The translations under genes and the position numbers were made by a program. Source: Deltaproteobacteria bacterium (GTDB lineage Bacteria; Myxococcota_A; UBA9160; SMWR01). Taken from it: DNA of 64,000 bases. The notes beneath the pieces were generated by a model, which was given only the letters and a program-made list of their open reading frames with translations, had not been told where the DNA came from and ran no database searches. Location of the stretch: assembly GCA_019310965.1 (NCBI GenBank), contig JAFDDG010000014.1, forward strand, positions 1-64,000. Direction: 5' to 3'. Below, piece by piece: positions 30,205 to 40,821 of the stretch; positions within the stretch are counted from its first letter, which is position 1, and every line of letters begins with the position of its first letter.

Positions 30205-31695
30205 ATGCATTGCCCGTTTGCCCGTCTCGTCACCGTTTGGATTCTGCTCGGTTGCGTGACGGTCGGCTGCCATCAGCTCGATTTCGGCCCTCGTGTGGCG
30301 GAAGGCGAGATCGACATCTACGACGACCTCTTTTCGGTATCGGCATCGGATGAGTCGCACACGGTGGCGGTCGGCTATCACGGCGCGGCCTACTGGACTC
30401 ATGACGGCGGAGCGACCTGGAGCAAGGGCGACACCGGCACCAAGATGCTGCTCTACTCGGTTTCCATGGCGGACAGCCAGAATGGCTGGGCGGTGGGGCA
30501 GCTGGGGACCATCCTGCGCACCAGCGACGGCGGTGAGACATGGCAGGACCAGCCGAACCTGAAGCGGGACGAGGGTGCGCACCTGTTCGGCGTGCATGCC
30601 ATCGATGCCAGCCGCGCCTGGGCCGTTGGAGAGTGGGGCACGCGCATCTTCACCGAGGACGGCGGCGCCACCTGGCAGGACCGATCGGTGCTGGTGACCC
30701 TGGATCACCCGATGTTCGTCTGGCTCTCGGCGACCGACCAGGAGCGGGTGCGCGAGGGCAAGAAGGTCTACGAGGACGTGGGCCTCAACGACGTCTTCTG
30801 CCTCGCACCGCCGAAGCGCAACTGCTGGATCATCGGCGAGTTCGGGTACATCTTTCGTTCCGAGGATCTGGGCCAGACCTGGGAGCGCGGCGAAGTCGTG
30901 GGCGATGTCTTCATGAATCCGATCACGCTGCCCTACAACGTGATCAACTTCGATGCGGAAGCGAAGGCGGAGCTCGCCGAGTTTGCAGCGCAGATCGAAG
31001 ACGAGACGCACCTGAACGTGCTGATCGACGTTTTCGTGAGTGGCAAGGAGCTGGCGAATCTCGGGGACGAGGAGGACCCGTACGCGCTGTTCGACCTGAT
31101 CTCCGCGCGCATCGACGAGACCAAGTCGGTGCTCGAGGAGGCGGGCATCCTGCAGGATCGCATGCGCATGCCCAACAAACCGCCGTGGGATTTCGAGGAC
31201 TTCGTCGAGCACGATCCGACCTTTCTGCGGCGCTATTTCGACGGCCGCGTGGCGGCGGAGCCGATCATCAAGGTCGCCGTGATCCAGAACCCCTATCTCT
31301 TCACGGTGAACTTCCAGGACGAGAGCGAGGGCTTCATCTCCGGCCTGGGCGGTGTCGTGTTGCGCTCGAGCGACGGCGGCAAGGGATGGCGCTATGTCAC
31401 CATCGACCTCAAGCAGGCGCTCTTCTCGGTGGCGTCGGGAGCGTCCCGAGCGGTGGCGTTGGGCGAGAAGGGCCTGGTGCGGCTGAGCCCCGACATCGGC
31501 AAGACCTGGAAGGCGCCGGAGCCGGGCGACTTTCCCACGGTATTCACTTTCATGCGCGACGTGCATTTCGAGCGCGGCCGCAAGGTCGGTTACATCGTCG
31601 GGCAGCAGGGCATGATTCTGCGCAGCGAAAACGGTGGCAAGAGCTGGCGTCAGATCCTGCCGCCGGGTGACCTCGGCGTGGGGCGGGTGCTTTAG
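30205..31695 (+). CDS. YCF48/BNR-type beta-propeller lipoprotein
   Basis: 496 aa. Lipoprotein signal with LLGC (Cys17) or the following TVGC (Cys22) as lipobox. Residues 30-230 and 350-490 carry repeated propeller blades of the type found in photosystem II assembly factor HCF136/YCF48 and sialidase-like BNR repeats (SDGGETW, EDGGATW, SDGGKGW, ENGGKSW). A helical, acidic insertion of about 110 residues (roughly 248-355) interrupts the blades. In other proteobacteria such proteins accompany RND exporters; none is here. Its stop overlaps the convergent acyl-CoA ligase stop by 3 nt. Confidence 0.75.
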   Translation: MHCPFARLVTVWILLGCVTVGCHQLDFGPRVAEGEIDIYDDLFSVSASDESHTVAVGYHGAAYWTHDGGATWSKGDTGTKMLLYSVSMADSQNGWAVGQLGTILRTSDGGETWQDQPNLKRDEGAHLFGVHAIDASRAWAVGEWGTRIFTEDGGATWQDRSVLVTLDHPMFVWLSATDQERVREGKKVYEDVGLNDVFCLAPPKRNCWIIGEFGYIFRSEDLGQTWERGEVVGDVFMNPITLPYNVINFDAEAKAELAEFAAQIEDETHLNVLIDVFVSGKELANLGDEEDPYALFDLISARIDETKSVLEEAGILQDRMRMPNKPPWDFEDFVEHDPTFLRRYFDGRVAAEPIIKVAVIQNPYLFTVNFQDESEGFISGLGGVVLRSSDGGKGWRYVTIDLKQALFSVASGASRAVALGEKGLVRLSPDIGKTWKAPEPGDFPTVFTFMRDVHFERGRKVGYIVGQQGMILRSENGGKSWRQILPPGDLGVGRVL

Positions 31696-33314
31696 CGCTC
31701 CGGTGCCCGCAGCTCGATGCGGCGGATCTTGCCGCTCACCGTCTTGGGCAGCGCCTCGATGAACTCGATCGCGCGCGGGTACTTGTAGGGCGCGGTCGTG
31801 CGTTTGACGTGGTCCTGTAGCTCGGCGACGAGCGCAGCGGAGCCGGTCTGCCCGGGGGCCAGCACCACGAAGGCCTTCACGATGGAGCCACGGTCGGGGT
31901 CCGGCGCTGCCACCGCGGCGGCTTCGACCACCGCAGGGTGTTCGATGAGGGCGCTCTCCACCTCGAAGGGTCCGATCCGGTAGCCGGCGGAATTGATCAC
32001 GTCGTCGTCGCGTCCGACGAACCAGAAGTAGCCGTCCTCGTCGCGGCTGGCGCGGTCGCCGGTCAGGTACCAGTCGCCGCGGCGGGTGCGGGCCGTGGCC
32101 TCGGCGTCCTTCCAGTATTCGAGGAAGAGGCCCGGCGGGCGCCCCCACACCGCGATCTCGCCCACCTCGCCCGGGGGCAGCGGCTGACCCTCGCCATCGA
32201 TCACCTCGACGCGGGTGCCGGGCAGTGGCAGCCCCATCGAGCCCGGGCGCACCGGCAGGCCTGGGTAGTTCGCCACGAGCAGGATGGACTCGGTCTGTCC
32301 GTAGCCGTCGCGAATCGTAAGCCCGGTGGCGTCGCGCCAGCTGCGGATTACCTCGGGGTTGAGCGGCTCGCCGGCGGACACGCATTCGCGCAGGTGCGGC
32401 ACGGAGAGGTCGGACAGATTCTCCTTCACCAGCATGCGAAACTCCGTGGGCGGCGCGCAGAACACGGCAGGTGCCAGCTCCTCGAGAAGTGACAGCTCCG
32501 TGCGCGCGTCGAAGCGCGCGTCGTAGAGCACGACCTCGGCAGCGTGGCTCCAGGGCCCGAAAATCACGCCGTAGGCCGCCTTGGCCCAGCCCGTGTCGCT
32601 GGTGGTCCACAGTCGCTCACCCGGCGCCACCGCGTGCCAATGCTTCGAGGTGTAGCGCTGCGCCCAGGTGTAACCGTGAGAGTGCAACACGGCCTTGGGC
32701 GGCCCGGTGGTGCCAGAGGTGTAGTAGACGAGCGCCGGGTCGGATGCGCGGGTGGCGTGCTGCGCGTTCGCGTCGTCCGGTTGCAGGGCCAGTGCCTCGG
32801 TCAGGTGGGTCCAGCCGTCCGGCGCGGGCTCTCCCGGTGCGGCGAGACACAGAAAATGGCGCAGCGCGGGCGATTCGGCGCGCACCGCATCCACCGCGGC
32901 CGTTTGCTCCTCTCCGGCGATCACCGCCACCGCCCCGCTGTGGTTGGCGCGGTAGGCAATGTCTTTCGGGCGCAGAATCGTGGAGGACGGGATCACCAGC
33001 GCGCCGAGCTTGAGCGCGCCGAGCAACACCACGTGCCACTCGGGCACTCGCGGCAGCATCACGATCAAGGGATCGCCCGGGCCGATGCCCAGGGCGCGCA
33101 GCAGGTGCGCCGCCCGGTTCGACTCGCTGGCCACATCGGCGAAGGAAAGCCGGCGCTCGGCGCCGGCCGCGTTGCGCCAGAGCAGCGCCGGGCCGGCCTC
33201 GATGGCGAGCGCGTCCACCACGTCGCTGCCGAAGTTGAAGCGGTCCGGCAGCTCCCAGCGGAAGGCCGCGGAGTTGCGTCGCCAGGCGTCGAGCTGGGGG
33301 TCGAGTGCACGCAT
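31692..33314 (-). CDS. AMP-forming acyl-CoA synthetase (medium-chain / acetyl-CoA synthetase-like)
   Basis: 540 aa ANL-superfamily ligase activating a carboxylic acid to its CoA thioester through an acyl-AMP. A3 P-loop YYTSGTTGPPKAVLHSHG, A5 GYGQTES, A7 YLTGDRASRDEDGYF, and the catalytic C-terminal lysine in SGKIRR are intact. The overall pattern is closest to the ACSM/medium-chain and benzoate-type ligases; substrate is not determinable. I use ATG at 33314 over a TTG three codons upstream. Sole reverse-strand gene of this region, divergent from the GGDEF gene. Confidence 0.88.
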   Translation of the reverse strand: MRALDPQLDAWRRNSAAFRWELPDRFNFGSDVVDALAIEAGPALLWRNAAGAERRLSFADVASESNRAAHLLRALGIGPGDPLIVMLPRVPEWHVVLLGALKLGALVIPSSTILRPKDIAYRANHSGAVAVIAGEEQTAAVDAVRAESPALRHFLCLAAPGEPAPDGWTHLTEALALQPDDANAQHATRASDPALVYYTSGTTGPPKAVLHSHGYTWAQRYTSKHWHAVAPGERLWTTSDTGWAKAAYGVIFGPWSHAAEVVLYDARFDARTELSLLEELAPAVFCAPPTEFRMLVKENLSDLSVPHLRECVSAGEPLNPEVIRSWRDATGLTIRDGYGQTESILLVANYPGLPVRPGSMGLPLPGTRVEVIDGEGQPLPPGEVGEIAVWGRPPGLFLEYWKDAEATARTRRGDWYLTGDRASRDEDGYFWFVGRDDDVINSAGYRIGPFEVESALIEHPAVVEAAAVAAPDPDRGSIVKAFVVLAPGQTGSAALVAELQDHVKRTTAPYKYPRAIEFIEALPKTVSGKIRRIELRAPER

Positions 33315-33448
33315 GGCGAGCAAGCTACGCTTCTAGCCCACTGCGAGAAAGGGGTGCGGCGGTGCGCGCGGATCCGGGACTATTTCCCCACACCTCCTCT
33401 CAAGACGGCAACTCGGTACGCCGAACGCAATGGCCAGGGAGTGTCTCG

Positions 33449-34837
33449 ATGCCGCGCCAACGACAGCAGGCCCGGATCCTGGTGGTCGATGACGACCGCC
33501 TGATGCGCGCGATTGCTCGCGACGCGCTCGCCGGGCTGGCGCGTGTCGAGGCCTGCGACGGCGTCGAGGCGGCGGTGGCCGCGCTCGAGCGCGAGCCGGC
33601 AGATCTGGTGCTCTCGGATCTGGTGATGTCCGGACGCTCGGGGCTCGAGCTGCTCGAGTTCGTGCGCCGCGAGCATCCGGAGAGCGATTTCGTGCTCCTC
33701 ACCGGCAACGCTTCCGTCGAGAGCGCCGTCGAGGCGCTGCGCATGGGTGCCACCGACTACCTCACGAAGCCCGTCGCGCCCGATGAGCTCGAGCTGGTGG
33801 TGGATCGCATTCTGGCCAATCGGCGGCTGCAGGAGGAGAACTCGCGGCTGCGCGGCCAGCTCGAGACCCTGGACGCCTGCCAGAGCCTGATGAGCTGCCT
33901 CGATGCGGGGCAGGTCTTCGCCGTGACGCTCGACCTCTTGCTCTCGGCCCTGAACTCGGATCGCGGCGTCGCCGTCTTCCGCCGCCCCGGGCTCCCCACC
34001 GCCGACGGAGTCGCGTTTCGCGGCTTCGCCGAGGCAGAGGCGCGGCGCCTGCGCGACGCGCTGGCGGTGGAGAAGTCGCTGGGACTCGAAGCGTTCGAAG
34101 CGCCCCAGCGCGTGACGCATGGAACGCTGCACGACGCGCTGCAGGGCGCGGGAGTGTCCTGTCCGCCGGCAATGGCGGTGCCCCTGCGCGGCCGCGACAT
34201 GGAGCAGGGCCTGATCTGGATTTTCGAGCCCGAGGGTGGCTTCGGCGCAGCCGCCGATAGCCACGCACAGCTGGTGCGCGAGCGCGCCGAGCTCGCGCTG
34301 CAGAATGCCGAGCGTTACGGCCGCGCCAAGGAGCGTGCCTTCATCGACGATGTGACCGAGGTCTACAATGCGCGGTTCCTGCTCCAGGCCACCGACCGCG
34401 AGATCGAGCGTGCCGGGCGCTACGGTCGGGAGCTCTCGGTGTTGTTCCTCGATCTCGACCGTTTCAAGCTGGTGAACGATCGTTACGGCCACTTGGTGGG
34501 CTCGTCGGTGCTGCGCCAGCTGTCAGGGGTGCTTCGAGACTGCGTCCGCTCCGTCGACACCCTGGCGCGTTACGGGGGCGACGAGTTCACCATCCTGCTG
34601 GTCGATTCGGATCTGGCGCAGGCGATGGAGGTGGCGGAGCGCATCCGCGGCACGGTGGCGACCACGCCATTCGATGGCAGCGGCTCGTCGATTCGGCTCA
34701 GCATCAGTATCGGTGTGGCGACCTTTCCGCAGCACGGCCGCACCCGGGATCAGCTGCTCGATGTGGCGGACAAGGCCATGTATCGGGCCAAGTCGAACGG
34801 GCGAGACTGCGTGGTCAGCGCCGCAGAGCTCGAATAG
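33449..34837 (+). CDS. Response regulator with diguanylate cyclase output (REC-GAF-like-GGDEF)
   Basis: 462 aa. Receiver domain 8-122 with phospho-acceptor Asp57, a GAF-like middle region (about 150-285), and a GGDEF domain with intact active site GGDEF at 376-380 and the inhibitory I-site RSVD at 367-370, five residues upstream as required. It should make cyclic di-GMP with product inhibition. ATG 33449 is preceded by AGGGAG (33436-33441). The stop is followed 5 nt later by copy A of the dispersed repeat. Cyclic di-GMP fits the exopolysaccharide and pilus genes in the window. Confidence 0.9.
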   Translation: MPRQRQQARILVVDDDRLMRAIARDALAGLARVEACDGVEAAVAALEREPADLVLSDLVMSGRSGLELLEFVRREHPESDFVLLTGNASVESAVEALRMGATDYLTKPVAPDELELVVDRILANRRLQEENSRLRGQLETLDACQSLMSCLDAGQVFAVTLDLLLSALNSDRGVAVFRRPGLPTADGVAFRGFAEAEARRLRDALAVEKSLGLEAFEAPQRVTHGTLHDALQGAGVSCPPAMAVPLRGRDMEQGLIWIFEPEGGFGAAADSHAQLVRERAELALQNAERYGRAKERAFIDDVTEVYNARFLLQATDREIERAGRYGRELSVLFLDLDRFKLVNDRYGHLVGSSVLRQLSGVLRDCVRSVDTLARYGGDEFTILLVDSDLAQAMEVAERIRGTVATTPFDGSGSSIRLSISIGVATFPQHGRTRDQLLDVADKAMYRAKSNGRDCVVSAAELE

Positions 34838-34842
34838 CCCGG

Positions 34843-35088
34843 CTCGCCGGCGAGTGACCGCGGGGCGTGCTCGGGTCGCCGCGCCCTCCGCCCGCCCGCC
34901 TCCGGCGAATGGCTCGTCTCGCTTCGCGCCCCGTGACTGGCATCGAGCAGGGGGTTCCCGTCCGATGATCGGGGTCAGCCGGCTCGCCTGCGCTGAGTTC
35001 GCCTCCGGCGGGCGGGCTGCGGGCGCTCCCTCGAGAAAGTTTGACGCGGTCGTTCGCGTCTCGCTTTGTGTGCTGGTGGGGCGCCGAG
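34843..35088 (+). repeat. Dispersed gene-3'-end repeat, copy A (full length)
   Basis: About 246 bp beginning with the palindrome CTCGCCGGCGAG 5 nt behind the GGDEF-gene stop. Shared blocks in order: CGCGCCCTCCGCC, CCTCCGGCGAATGGCTCG, GATGATCGGGGTCAGCC, GAGTTCGCCTCCGGCG, GGTCGTTCGCGTCTCGC. The same blocks in the same order occur in copies B, B', C and C'. It fills most of the 618-nt gene-free stretch 34838-35455 together with the entries below. Confidence 0.85.
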
Positions 35089-35103
35089 ATATTCCCGTGA
35101 CGT

Positions 35104-35278
35104 GCGGGGGGGATGGGGTGACAGCGGAGGGCCGCCGTTCCCCGACCTCGGGGGTCGAGTCCGTATCACTCGACTCTTGGAGCCGGACACTTGCCCGGCG
35201 ATGTGGCGGTGGGGGTCGAGTGCCCGCCTGCCCGTGCCCCACGCAGCGAGGCCCGGAGTCGCACCCCATCCCCCCCGC
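35104..35278. repeat. Perfect 17-bp inverted repeat with a nested hairpin
   Basis: GCGGGGGGGATGGGGTG at 35104-35120 is exactly repeated as its complement at 35262-35278. Inside it, GTCGAGT (35154-35160) pairs with ACTCGAC (35168-35174) over a 7-nt loop. No open frame here resembles a gene. The symmetry suggests this is the decayed centre of an A/A' repeat pair. Confidence 0.6.
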
Positions 35279-35297
35279 CCTGCCTCGGTCCGCGTGC

Positions 35298-35382
35298 GAG
35301 GCGGGCGGGCGGAGGGTGCGGGGCTCGGAGCGCAGCCGGCGGTCACTCGACGGCGAGTGCAGCCGGATCACTCGCCGGCGAG
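35298..35382 (-). repeat. Dispersed gene-3'-end repeat, partial copy A' (terminal module only)
   Basis: Reverse-oriented remnant containing the CCCTCCGCCCGCCCGCC block and, at its outer end, two terminal palindromes: ACTCGACGGCGAGT and ACTCGCCGGCGAGT. It forms an inverted pair with copy A and directly abuts the putative aspS promoter. Confidence 0.65.
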
Positions 35383-35411
35383 TTGACATGGGTCGGGGCG
35401 CCTGCTACCGA
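35383..35411 (+). promoter_or_regulatory. Putative sigma-70 promoter of aspS
   Basis: Consensus -35 TTGACA (35383-35388), 17-nt spacer, -10 TACCGA (35406-35411) with a TGN extension (35403-35405). Predicted start near 35418 gives a short T-rich leader of about 38 nt ending in GGGAGAA before the GTG at 35456. The -10 is a poor match; the -35 is perfect. Confidence 0.55.
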
Positions 35412-35455
35412 ACTGCCTGATTTTCTTCTGCTTTTTCGTTCTTCGGGAGAAAGCT

Positions 35456-37273
35456 GTGAGCCGCGAATCTGGAGCGCGCGACGCGCTGGGCGAGCTGCGC
35501 CGCACGCATGCCGCCGCCGAGATCACGGCCTCGCTGGTCGGCAGCGAGGTGGTACTGGCGGGTTGGGTGCACAAGCGGCGCGATCACGGCGGCGTGATCT
35601 TCGTCGACCTGCGCGATCGCGGCGAGCTCGTCCAGGTGGTGTTCCGGCCCGACGCGTCGCAGGAGGCGCACGCGCGCGCCGGCGAGCTGCGCTCGGAGTA
35701 CGTGCTGCTGGTGCGCGGCGTGGTCGAGCGGCGCTCGGCCGAGACCGTGAATCCGAAGCTCACCACTGGTGAGGTCGAGGTCGAGGTCACCGAGCTGCGG
35801 CTGCTCAATGCCGCGACTCCGCCGCCGTTCCCGATCGAAGAGGAGACGGACGCAGACGAGAGCGTGCGGCTGCGCCACCGGCTGCACGACCTGCGGCGTC
35901 CGCCGCTGCAGCGCGCCATGCGGCTGCGCCACGCGCTCTATCAGTCCGTGCGCGGGGTGCTCGCCGAGCGTGGTTTCCTCGAGATCGAGACGCCGATGCT
36001 CGCGAAGTCGACGCCGGAGGGCGCGCGGGATTTCCTGGTGCCGAGCCGCCTGCACCCGGGCTCGTTCTACGCGCTGCCCCAGTCGCCGCAGATCATGAAG
36101 CAGATGCTGATGATCGCGGGCTTCGACCGCTACTTCCAGATCGTGCGCTGTTTCCGCGACGAGGACCTGCGCGCCGATCGGCAGCCCGAGTTCACCCAGA
36201 TCGATCTCGAAATGGCCTTCGTCGGCATCGAGGAGGTGCTGGAGGTGCTCGAGGAGGTGATGGTTCGCGGCTTTCGCGAGGCTGCGGGCATCGAGATCGA
36301 GCGGAATTTCCGACGCATACCGCATGCCGAGGCGATGGCGCGCTATGGCTCGGATCGGCCCGACACGCGCATCCAGCTCGAGCTGGTGGACCTGACCGAG
36401 AGCTTCCGGGGCAGCGCCTTCCGCGCCTTCCGCGCCGCCGTCGACGGCGGCGGAATCGTGAAGTGCCTGCCGATCCACGACGCGCAGGATCTCTCGCGCG
36501 GCGACATCGACCGCCTCGAGGGGTTCGTGAAGAAGGAACTCGGTGCGCGGGGGCTGGCCTGGATTCGCGTCAACGAAGACGCTGAGTGGCAGTCGCCGAT
36601 CGTGAAGTTCTTCTCCGACGAAGAGCGCGTCGCCGTGGCGGAGAAGACCGGCGCCCGCCCGGGTTCGCTGCTCTTCTTTCAGGCGGATCAGGCGAGCCGC
36701 GCGAACGGCGTGCTCTCGCGACTGCGCACGGATCTCGGCCAGAAGCTCGGTCGCGTCGACGGGCGAGAGTGGGACGTCCTCTTCGTCGTCGACTTCCCGC
36801 TCTTCGAGCGCGCGGACGACGGCAGCCTCACCTACGCGCACCAGCCGTTCGTGGCGCCGCTGGAAGAAGACTTGCAGCTGCTCGACGAAGCGCCGGAACG
36901 GGTGCGGGGCACGCACTACGACGTCGTGGTCAACGGCGTCGAGCTCGGCTCTGGCAGCCTGCGCAACCACCGCTCCGATGTACAGCGGCGCATTCTCGAG
37001 GTGCTGGGCTACGCGAAGGCCGATGCAGAGTCGCGCTTCGGCTTCCTGCTCAACGCCCTCGACGCGGGTGCGCCCCCCCACGGCGGCTTCGCCTTCGGTT
37101 ATGACCGTTGGGCCATGGTGCTGGCCGGGCTGGACAGCCTGCGGGACGTGATCGCTTTTCCCAAGACCCAGCGCGGCCAGGACCTGCTGATGGATGCCCC
37201 CGGCGAGGTCGAGTCCGCCCAGCTCGACGAGCTCGCCCTGCGCATCGTTCGGCCCCCGTCGGAGAAGTCATAG
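35456..37273 (+). CDS. aspS: Aspartyl-tRNA synthetase (probably non-discriminating type)
   Basis: 605 aa class II synthetase. OB-fold anticodon domain 1-120 (GWVHKRRDHGGVIFVDLRDR), class II motif 2 FRDEDLRADRQPEFTQ, a bacterial GAD insertion domain around 300-420, motif 3 GGFAFGYDRW. The His in RRDHGG is the residue linked in Pseudomonas AspRS to relaxed specificity for tRNA-Asn, so a GatCAB route to Asn-tRNA is plausible. Starts at GTG after GGGAGAA. Its 175-nt downstream gap (37274-37447) shows nothing decisive. Confidence 0.95.
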   Translation: MSRESGARDALGELRRTHAAAEITASLVGSEVVLAGWVHKRRDHGGVIFVDLRDRGELVQVVFRPDASQEAHARAGELRSEYVLLVRGVVERRSAETVNPKLTTGEVEVEVTELRLLNAATPPPFPIEEETDADESVRLRHRLHDLRRPPLQRAMRLRHALYQSVRGVLAERGFLEIETPMLAKSTPEGARDFLVPSRLHPGSFYALPQSPQIMKQMLMIAGFDRYFQIVRCFRDEDLRADRQPEFTQIDLEMAFVGIEEVLEVLEEVMVRGFREAAGIEIERNFRRIPHAEAMARYGSDRPDTRIQLELVDLTESFRGSAFRAFRAAVDGGGIVKCLPIHDAQDLSRGDIDRLEGFVKKELGARGLAWIRVNEDAEWQSPIVKFFSDEERVAVAEKTGARPGSLLFFQADQASRANGVLSRLRTDLGQKLGRVDGREWDVLFVVDFPLFERADDGSLTYAHQPFVAPLEEDLQLLDEAPERVRGTHYDVVVNGVELGSGSLRNHRSDVQRRILEVLGYAKADAESRFGFLLNALDAGAPPHGGFAFGYDRWAMVLAGLDSLRDVIAFPKTQRGQDLLMDAPGEVESAQLDELALRIVRPPSEKS

Positions 37274-38377
<1,104 letters not shown>

Positions 38378-38491
38378 CGCGCTGCCCCGTTCGACAACCT
38401 GCGCCTTGATGGTCGGTCCGCGTGCGATTGGCTGGCAAGGGGCCTCGAGCGCCGTGCAAAGAGTCGGAGCCGAGCGAAGTCGAGGAATCCG

Positions 38492-39658
38492 GTGAACGTT
38501 CACGAGTATCAAGCGAAGGCATTGCTCGAGGAGTACGGCGTTTCCGTGCCCGCGGGCGAAGTGGCCTCCACGCCGGCCGAGGCCGAGCAGGTCGCGCGCG
38601 GCCTCGACAAGGGCGTCGTCGTCGTAAAGGCGCAGGTCCACGCTGGCGGTCGCGGCAAGGGCGGAGGGATCAAGCTGGCGAAGTCGCCGGCGGAGGCCAA
38701 ACAGCTGGCCAGCGAGATCCTGGGGATGACGCTGGTCACGCATCAGACCGGTCCGGAGGGCAAGCTCGTCCGCAAGGTCTACGTCGAGTCGGGCTCTGCC
38801 ATCGCCCACGAGTACTACCTGGCGGTGTTGCTCGATCGCGCGGAAGAGAAGCTCGCGATCATCGCGTCCACCGAAGGCGGCATGGACATCGAAGAGGTCG
38901 CTGACAAGACCCCGGAGAAGATCATCACCGTGAGCGTGCCCGGCAGCGGCGAACTCCCCGCTTACGCCGCGCGCCGCGTCGGCTTCGGTCTCGGCCTCGA
39001 GCCGGAGCAGGTGAAGAAGCTCCAGACGCTGCTCTCCGGCCTCTTCCGCCTCTTTGTGGAGAAGGATTGCTCGCTGGCGGAAATCAACCCGCTGGTGCTG
39101 ACCGAGGGCGGAGAGCTCTTCGCCCTCGACTGCAAGCTCAACTTCGACGACGCCGCGCTCTTCCGGCACGCCGAAATTGCGGCGCTGCGTGACCCGGAAG
39201 AAGAGGATCCGCGCGAACGTGCCGCCGCCGAGATCGATCTCGCCTATGTCGGGCTCGACGGCGACATCGGTTGCATGGTGAATGGCGCGGGCCTGGCCAT
39301 GGCGACTCTCGACATGATCCAGTACTGCGGCGGTTCGCCGGCGAACTTCCTCGACGCTGGCGGTGGGGCGGACAAGGAGAAGGTGAAGGAGGCTTTCAAG
39401 CTCATCCTGCGGGACGAGAACGTGAAGGCGATCCTGGTGAACATCTTCGGTGGGATCGTGCGCTGCGATCTCATCGCCGAGGGCGTGGTGGCGGCGGCGG
39501 GCGAACTCGGCATCGAGGTGCCGCTGGTGGTGCGCTTGCAAGGCACCAACGCCGAAGAGGGCCGTGAGATCCTGGCGGACTCCGGCCTCGACATCACTCC
39601 GGCAGAGACACTGCGCGATGCCGGCGAGAAGGCGGTGGCCGCCGTCAGAGGAGACTGA
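38492..39658 (+). CDS. sucC: Succinyl-CoA synthetase, beta subunit (ADP-forming)
   Basis: 388 aa, standard length. N-terminal ATP-grasp domain ([17 protein letters not shown] start, [15 protein letters not shown] loop) and C-terminal CoA-ligase domain with [11 protein letters not shown] and [10 protein letters not shown] motifs. Starts at GTG 38492. One nucleotide separates its TGA from the sucD GTG, so the two are translationally coupled and form the alpha2beta2 or alpha-beta enzyme. Confidence 0.96.
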   Translation: MNVHEYQAKALLEEYGVSVPAGEVASTPAEAEQVARGLDKGVVVVKAQVHAGGRGKGGGIKLAKSPAEAKQLASEILGMTLVTHQTGPEGKLVRKVYVESGSAIAHEYYLAVLLDRAEEKLAIIASTEGGMDIEEVADKTPEKIITVSVPGSGELPAYAARRVGFGLGLEPEQVKKLQTLLSGLFRLFVEKDCSLAEINPLVLTEGGELFALDCKLNFDDAALFRHAEIAALRDPEEEDPRERAAAEIDLAYVGLDGDIGCMVNGAGLAMATLDMIQYCGGSPANFLDAGGGADKEKVKEAFKLILRDENVKAILVNIFGGIVRCDLIAEGVVAAAGELGIEVPLVVRLQGTNAEEGREILADSGLDITPAETLRDAGEKAVAAVRGD

Positions 39659-39659
39659 G

Positions 39660-40535
39660 GTGGCGATTCTCTGCGACAAGAATACGAAGCTCCTGGTCCA
39701 GGGCATGGGCCGCATGGGCCAGTTCCACGCCAAGCTCTCCGTCGAGTACGGGACGCAGGTGGTGGGCGGCGTGCACCCAGGCAAGGGCGGGAGTCAGATC
39801 GAGGGCATTCCGGTGTTCAACACCGTGAGCGATGCGGTGGAGGCGACCGGCGCCGACGCATCGGTCATCTTCGTGCCGCCGCCGGGTGCCGCGGACGCCA
39901 TTCTCGAGGCCGCCGACGCCGGCATCGCACTGGTGGCGTGCATCACCGAGGGCATCCCCGCCCTCGACATGTTGCGTGCCAAGCAGAGCCTGGGCGGATC
40001 GAGCATGAGACTGGTTGGCCCCAATTGTCCCGGGATCGTGACGCCGGGCCAGTGCCGCATCGGCATCATGCCGGCACAGATCACGAAGCCGGGTACGGTG
40101 GGTGTGGTGTCGCGTTCGGGAACCCTCACCTATGAGGCCGTCGATCAGCTCTCCCGCCTCGGTATCGGGCAGTCGACGTGTCTCGGCATTGGCGGTGACC
40201 CGATCATCGGCACGACATTCGTCGACGCCCTCACGCTCTTCGAGGCGGACCCGGACACCAAGGCCGTGATCATGATCGGCGAGATCGGGGGCTCGGCGGA
40301 GGAGACTGCCGCCGAGTTCATCCGCGATCACATGAGCAAGCCGGTGGTGGCCTTCATCGCCGGCCAGAACGCACCGCCCGGCAAGCGCATGGGCCATGCG
40401 GGCGCGATCATCGCCGGGGGCAAGGGCAAGGCCAGCGACAAGATCGCGGCCCTCGAAGCCGCCGGTGTATTCGTATCGCCCTCGCCGGCAGCCCTCGGCG
40501 AAACCCTCGCCAAGAACGTCTCCGGCCTCGAATAG
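39660..40535 (+). CDS. sucD: Succinyl-CoA synthetase, alpha subunit
   Basis: 291 aa. CoA-binding Rossmann domain 1-125 ([12 protein letters not shown]) and phosphohistidine domain with active His246 in [10 protein letters not shown], plus [12 protein letters not shown]. Start GTG 39660; the longer open frame lies within sucC. The gene points at korB/korA on the other strand across a 513-nt region filled by an inverted pair of repeats. Confidence 0.96.
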   Translation: MAILCDKNTKLLVQGMGRMGQFHAKLSVEYGTQVVGGVHPGKGGSQIEGIPVFNTVSDAVEATGADASVIFVPPPGAADAILEAADAGIALVACITEGIPALDMLRAKQSLGGSSMRLVGPNCPGIVTPGQCRIGIMPAQITKPGTVGVVSRSGTLTYEAVDQLSRLGIGQSTCLGIGGDPIIGTTFVDALTLFEADPDTKAVIMIGEIGGSAEETAAEFIRDHMSKPVVAFIAGQNAPPGKRMGHAGAIIAGGKGKASDKIAALEAAGVFVSPSPAALGETLAKNVSGLE

Positions 40536-40600
40536 CCGGACCGCTCTCGCGCGGACACGAGGCCGGGTGGGGGGGCCTCTCCGGCCATCGCCTCGAGATG

Positions 40601-40755
40601 CCGCGCCCTCCACCAGCGCGCCTCCGGCGAATGCCTCGTCTCGCTTCGTATTGCTCGGCGGTCGTCACGCCGTGAGTTCCCGCTCGATGACCGGGGCCAG
40701 TCGGCTCGTCTGCGGGTGAGTTCGCCTCCGGCGCGCTGGTTGCGGGCGCTCCCAC
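40601..40755 (+). repeat. Dispersed gene-3'-end repeat, copy B (lacks terminal palindrome)
   Basis: Begins 65 nt behind the sucD stop with CCGCGCCCTCCACC, then CCTCCGGCGAATGCCTCG and GAGTTCGCCTCCGGCG in the same order as copy A. The intervening block (TGCTCGGCGGTCGTC) is shared only with B', so B and B' are each other's closest relatives. Confidence 0.85.
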
Positions 40756-40821
40756 CAGGCAATGCGCCGTCTCGGTCCGATCGAATCGTGCCACAGATCC
40801 TCTCCGACACTCACAGCACAA

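Noticed and set aside
34860-35420. Hypothetical proteins in the repeat-filled gap before aspS
   Set aside because: Frames on both strands are made of the dispersed repeat; they recur with frame breaks in the other copies and lack start signals.
38386-38491. Regulatory element before sucC
   Set aside because: No inverted repeat, promoter match or riboswitch-like structure stands out in the 114-nt mdh-sucC gap.
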